From RYN-230 sp036497945 (GTDB lineage: Bacteria; Actinomycetota; Actinomycetes; Streptosporangiales; Streptosporangiaceae): a stretch of 64,000 bases of DNA. A model generated the notes under the pieces. The model saw only the letters and a list, made by a program, of their open reading frames with translations, was not told the origin of the DNA and made no database searches. The stretch lies in the NCBI GenBank assembly GCA_036497945.1, contig DASXIN010000080.1:1-64000 (forward strand), in the 5' to 3' direction. A program made the position numbers and the translations under genes. Below are positions 61,838 to 64,000 of this stretch, in pieces (position 1 is the first letter of the stretch; the number at the start of each line of letters is the position of its first letter).

Positions 61838-63391
61838 GTGTCAGCCGAGGACAGCACGAGCACCCCGACCAGCCACCCTGATCAGGACCAGGATCAGGCC
61901 GGCCGGGCCGATGTGCTGGGCGAGATCCGGCAGCAGCGCATCGGCAAGGTGCACCAGCTGCGCGAGCTCGGCGTGGACCCGTACCCGCCGGACGCGGTGC
62001 CCCGGACGCCCATCGAAGCCGCCCGTGAACTGGCCGACGGTGAGCCGGTGGCCATCGCCGGCCGGATCATGCTGCTCCGCCCGATGGGCAACCTCACGTT
62101 CGGGAGGCTGCACGACGAGAGCGGCGAGATGCAGTTCATGATCTACCGCCGGGACCTGCCCGACGACCACACCCCCGGGTACAAGGCGCTGACCAGGCTG
62201 CTCGACATCGGGGACTTCATCGCCGTCGAGGGCTACCGGCTGCAGACCAAGACCGGCGAGCGGTCGGTGGCCGCCCGGAAGCTGACCATCCTGACCAAGT
62301 CGCTGCGCCCGCTGCCGGACAAGCACTCCGGTCTGGCCAACGAGGAAGTCCGGCTCCGCCAGCGCTACCTGGACATCCTGCTGCACCGGGAGGTCCAGGA
62401 GATGATCTACGCCAAGGCCAGGTTCTGGCGCTCGATGCGCCGCTTCCTGGAGGACCGCGGCTTCACCGAGGTGCAGACCCCGGCCCTGGAACTGACCACC
62501 GGCGGGGCTGACGCGCGGCCGTTCACCGCGCACCACAACTACCTGGACACCGAGGTCTGCCTGCGGATTTCCATGGGTGAGCTGTGGCAGAAGCGGCTGC
62601 TGGTCGGCGGGCTGGAGAAGACGTTCGAGATCGGGCGGCAGTTCCGCAACGAGAACCAGAGCCGCGAGCACCTGAACGACTACGACCAGATGGAGTTCTA
62701 CTGGGCGTACGCCAACTACGCGACCGGCATGCGGCTGGTCGAGGACCTGTTCCGGCGCGTGATCAGCGAGACCTTTGGCAGGCTGGCCTTCACCCTGCAC
62801 CGCAGCGGCCGCGAGTACCAGGTCGACCTGGGCGCGGACTGGGCCCGCTACGACTACTACGAGACGATCAGCCAGATCCTCGGCTTCGACGTCCAGTCCG
62901 CCACCACCGGCAAGCTGGCCGCCACCATCGATGAGCTGGGCATCGCGGTGGACCGCACCGGCCTGAACCGGGCCCGCGCGATGGACGCGCTGTGGAAGCA
63001 CTGCCGCCGCAGCCTGGCCGGCCCCGGGTTCCTGGTCAACGAGCCGCTGGACGTGTCCCCGCTGGCCAAGAGCCGCCCGGACCGGCCCGGCATCGTGGAG
63101 CGGTTCCACGTCATCGTGGCGGGCAGCGAACTGGGCAACGGCTACAGCGAGCTGAACGACCCGCTGGAGCAGGCCCGCCGGTTCGCCGAGCAGCAGGCCA
63201 TGCGGGAGGCGGGTGACGCCGAGGCGCAGATGCCCGACCCGGATTTCGTCGAAGCGCTGGAGTACGGCATGCCGCCCGCCTGCGGGTTCGGGATGAGCGA
63301 GCGGGTGTTCGCGTTCTTCATCGACAAGAGCGTGCGCGAGTGCCAGATCTTCCCGCTGCTCCGCCCGCTGGACACTCCCCGCCAGCCCTAA
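61838..63391 (+). CDS. lysS: Lysyl-tRNA synthetase, class II, with atypical motif 3
   Basis: This ~517-residue class II synthetase charges tRNA-Lys. The OB-fold begins PVAIAGRIMLLRPMGNLTFGRLHDESGEMQFMIYR. Class II motif 1 is RRFLEDRGFTEVQTPALE, motif 2 is FEIGRQFRNENQSREHLNDYDQMEFYW, and the C-terminal motif 3 region is GMPPACGFGMSERVFAFFIDK then RECQIFPLLRP. Canonical bacterial LysS has GxGIGIDRLxMLL; here it is GFGMSERVFAFF with the Arg kept. Starts GTG 61838 or GTG 61820 are both possible. The upstream ~100 residues of open frame are antisense to the PPOX gene and were rejected. The gene converges on a phosphoesterase gene, stops 6 bp apart. Confidence 0.88.
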   Translation: MSAEDSTSTPTSHPDQDQDQAGRADVLGEIRQQRIGKVHQLRELGVDPYPPDAVPRTPIEAARELADGEPVAIAGRIMLLRPMGNLTFGRLHDESGEMQFMIYRRDLPDDHTPGYKALTRLLDIGDFIAVEGYRLQTKTGERSVAARKLTILTKSLRPLPDKHSGLANEEVRLRQRYLDILLHREVQEMIYAKARFWRSMRRFLEDRGFTEVQTPALELTTGGADARPFTAHHNYLDTEVCLRISMGELWQKRLLVGGLEKTFEIGRQFRNENQSREHLNDYDQMEFYWAYANYATGMRLVEDLFRRVISETFGRLAFTLHRSGREYQVDLGADWARYDYYETISQILGFDVQSATTGKLAATIDELGIAVDRTGLNRARAMDALWKHCRRSLAGPGFLVNEPLDVSPLAKSRPDRPGIVERFHVIVAGSELGNGYSELNDPLEQARRFAEQQAMREAGDAEAQMPDPDFVEALEYGMPPACGFGMSERVFAFFIDKSVRECQIFPLLRPLDTPRQP

Positions 63392-63397
63392 CCTTTA

Positions 63398-63940
63398 TTA
63401 CCCAACGCCGGCTGGTGGCCGGTGCCGTCCGCCGCCCGCACCGAGCAGCGGGGTGACCGGCACGATCTCGGCCGACAGCACCAGGCTGTGTTCAATGCGC
63501 AACACGCCGATGGTGCCCCGCGGCTGGCGCCGCCGGTCGGTCGGCGAGCCTGGGTTGAAGATCCGCTGGCCGTTCTCGGTGTGGTCCAGCGGAATGTGCG
63601 AGTGCCCGAAGATGACCAGCTCCGCGGCGGGGAAACGGCGCCGCATCCGGGCCGGCCGGCCCGCGGCCGGGCCGGAGTCGTGCAGCATCGCCACGCTCAG
63701 CCCGGCCAGGTCCAGCTCGAGCGTGTCCGGGGCGCCCCAGGCGGCCACGTCCGGGCCGTCGTTGTTGCCCCGCACGGCGCGCACCGGCGCATAGCTGGCC
63801 AGCTCGTCCAGGGTGGCCGCGGTGCACACGTCGCCGGCGTGCAGGATCAGCTCCGCCCCGCGCAACCGCTCGGCCACCGCGGGCGGGCAGGATCGCCAGC
63901 GCCGCGGCGCGTGCGTGTCCGCCAGCACGATCACCTTCAC
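63398..63940 (-). CDS. YfcE/MJ0936-type metallophosphoesterase
   Basis: A 180-residue calcineurin-like phosphodiesterase. Metal and catalytic motifs in order are VLADTH (D-x-H), LHAGDV (GD), RGNNDGPD (GNxD), HDS and IFGHSHIPLDH (GHxH), then FNPGSPTDRRR, the C-terminal His-like region. This class hydrolyses phosphodiesters such as 2',3'-cyclic nucleotides in vitro, with unclear natural substrates. The start is GTG 63940. It follows another gene by 15 bp on the same strand. Confidence 0.92.
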   Translation of the reverse strand: MKVIVLADTHAPRRWRSCPPAVAERLRGAELILHAGDVCTAATLDELASYAPVRAVRGNNDGPDVAAWGAPDTLELDLAGLSVAMLHDSGPAAGRPARMRRRFPAAELVIFGHSHIPLDHTENGQRIFNPGSPTDRRRQPRGTIGVLRIEHSLVLSAEIVPVTPLLGAGGGRHRPPAGVG

Positions 63941-63955
63941 CGGTTCATCGTGCCC

Positions 63956-64000
63956 TTAGCCGGCGCCCCCGAGGCTGGGCGGCACGCCCAGCTGGGCCAG
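63956..64000 (-). CDS. 3' end of an unidentified gene (partial)
   Basis: The last 14 codons (LAQLGVPPSLGGAG) and a TAA at 63956-63958 are visible at the right edge. The frame is open to the border and lies 15 bp upstream of the phosphoesterase start on the same strand. Too short to identify. Confidence 0.4.
   Translation of the reverse strand: MAQLGVPPSLGGAG

Overview
The window is very GC-rich, uses GTG starts freely, packs genes with 4-bp stop/start overlaps, and carries actinobacterial marker families: an F420-type luciferase-like oxidoreductase, a mycothiol-type DinB enzyme, DUF3000, HemQ, an FprA-type reductase and a ppk-mutT1 pair. It looks like chromosomal DNA of a filamentous high-GC actinobacterium. 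A NamH-like N-acetylmuramate hydroxylase suggests a lineage with N-glycolylated peptidoglycan. The exact genus cannot be read from the sequence. No rRNA, tRNA, CRISPR array, insertion sequence or prophage was seen.

Layout. 0-8 kb: the 5' end of an acyl-CoA synthetase gene, small and proline-rich membrane proteins, a D-amino-acid-oxidase-like enzyme, a DinB/mycothiol enzyme, an F420-type oxidoreductase, a 1009-residue AAA-LuxR regulator and a PRC-barrel protein. 8-14 kb: valS, which carries a one-base frameshift before its HIGH motif, a DUF1349 protein, msrB and an MMPL transporter. 14-20 kb: an adenosine-specific-kinase family protein, then a two-component system divergent from an ABC exporter operon, with repeated GGTATSAC sites between them. 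20-27 kb: late heme synthesis (hemY-hemQ and hemE, coproporphyrin route) with an antiporter and a DUF4349 lipoprotein. 27-37 kb: DUF3000, RNase D, a DinB protein, an O6-alkylguanine transferase, ppk coupled to a Nudix/histidine-phosphatase fusion, fprA and dxs. 37-42 kb: a xylose operon (DUF6807, xylB, xylA) preceded by a LacI-like palindrome and holding the broken C-terminus of a LacI regulator, then a CynX-type MFS gene. 42-49 kb: a VioB-like ferritin-fold protein, aconitase behind twin palindromes, a cupin, a Cys-rich miniprotein, a HIBADH-type dehydrogenase, and a decayed TetR-MFS locus. 49-54 kb: a Trp-periodic low-complexity membrane protein, secreted lipoproteins, an SRPBCC protein and a TrpB2-type enzyme.

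53.7-61.3 kb is the most interesting accessory region. A lipoprotein, a membrane-anchored polysaccharide deacetylase, a UDP-sulfoquinovose-synthase-like SqdB, a NamH-like metallo-beta-lactamase/Rieske protein and a divergent membrane glycosyltransferase 2 flank a 481-bp AT-richer regulatory region with a tandem 14-bp repeat, hairpins and an orphan intrinsic terminator. Together they suggest a cell-envelope glycan pathway combining sugar sulfonation, N-acyl hydroxylation and polymer export. That is inference. The window ends with an F420/PPOX protein, lysS with an unusual motif 3, a small phosphoesterase, and the last 14 codons of another gene.

Many starts fit leaderless transcription: a TAnnnT box 6-7 bp before the start codon. 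Several convergent pairs interlock their stop codons within 4 bp, three times through a CTAG.
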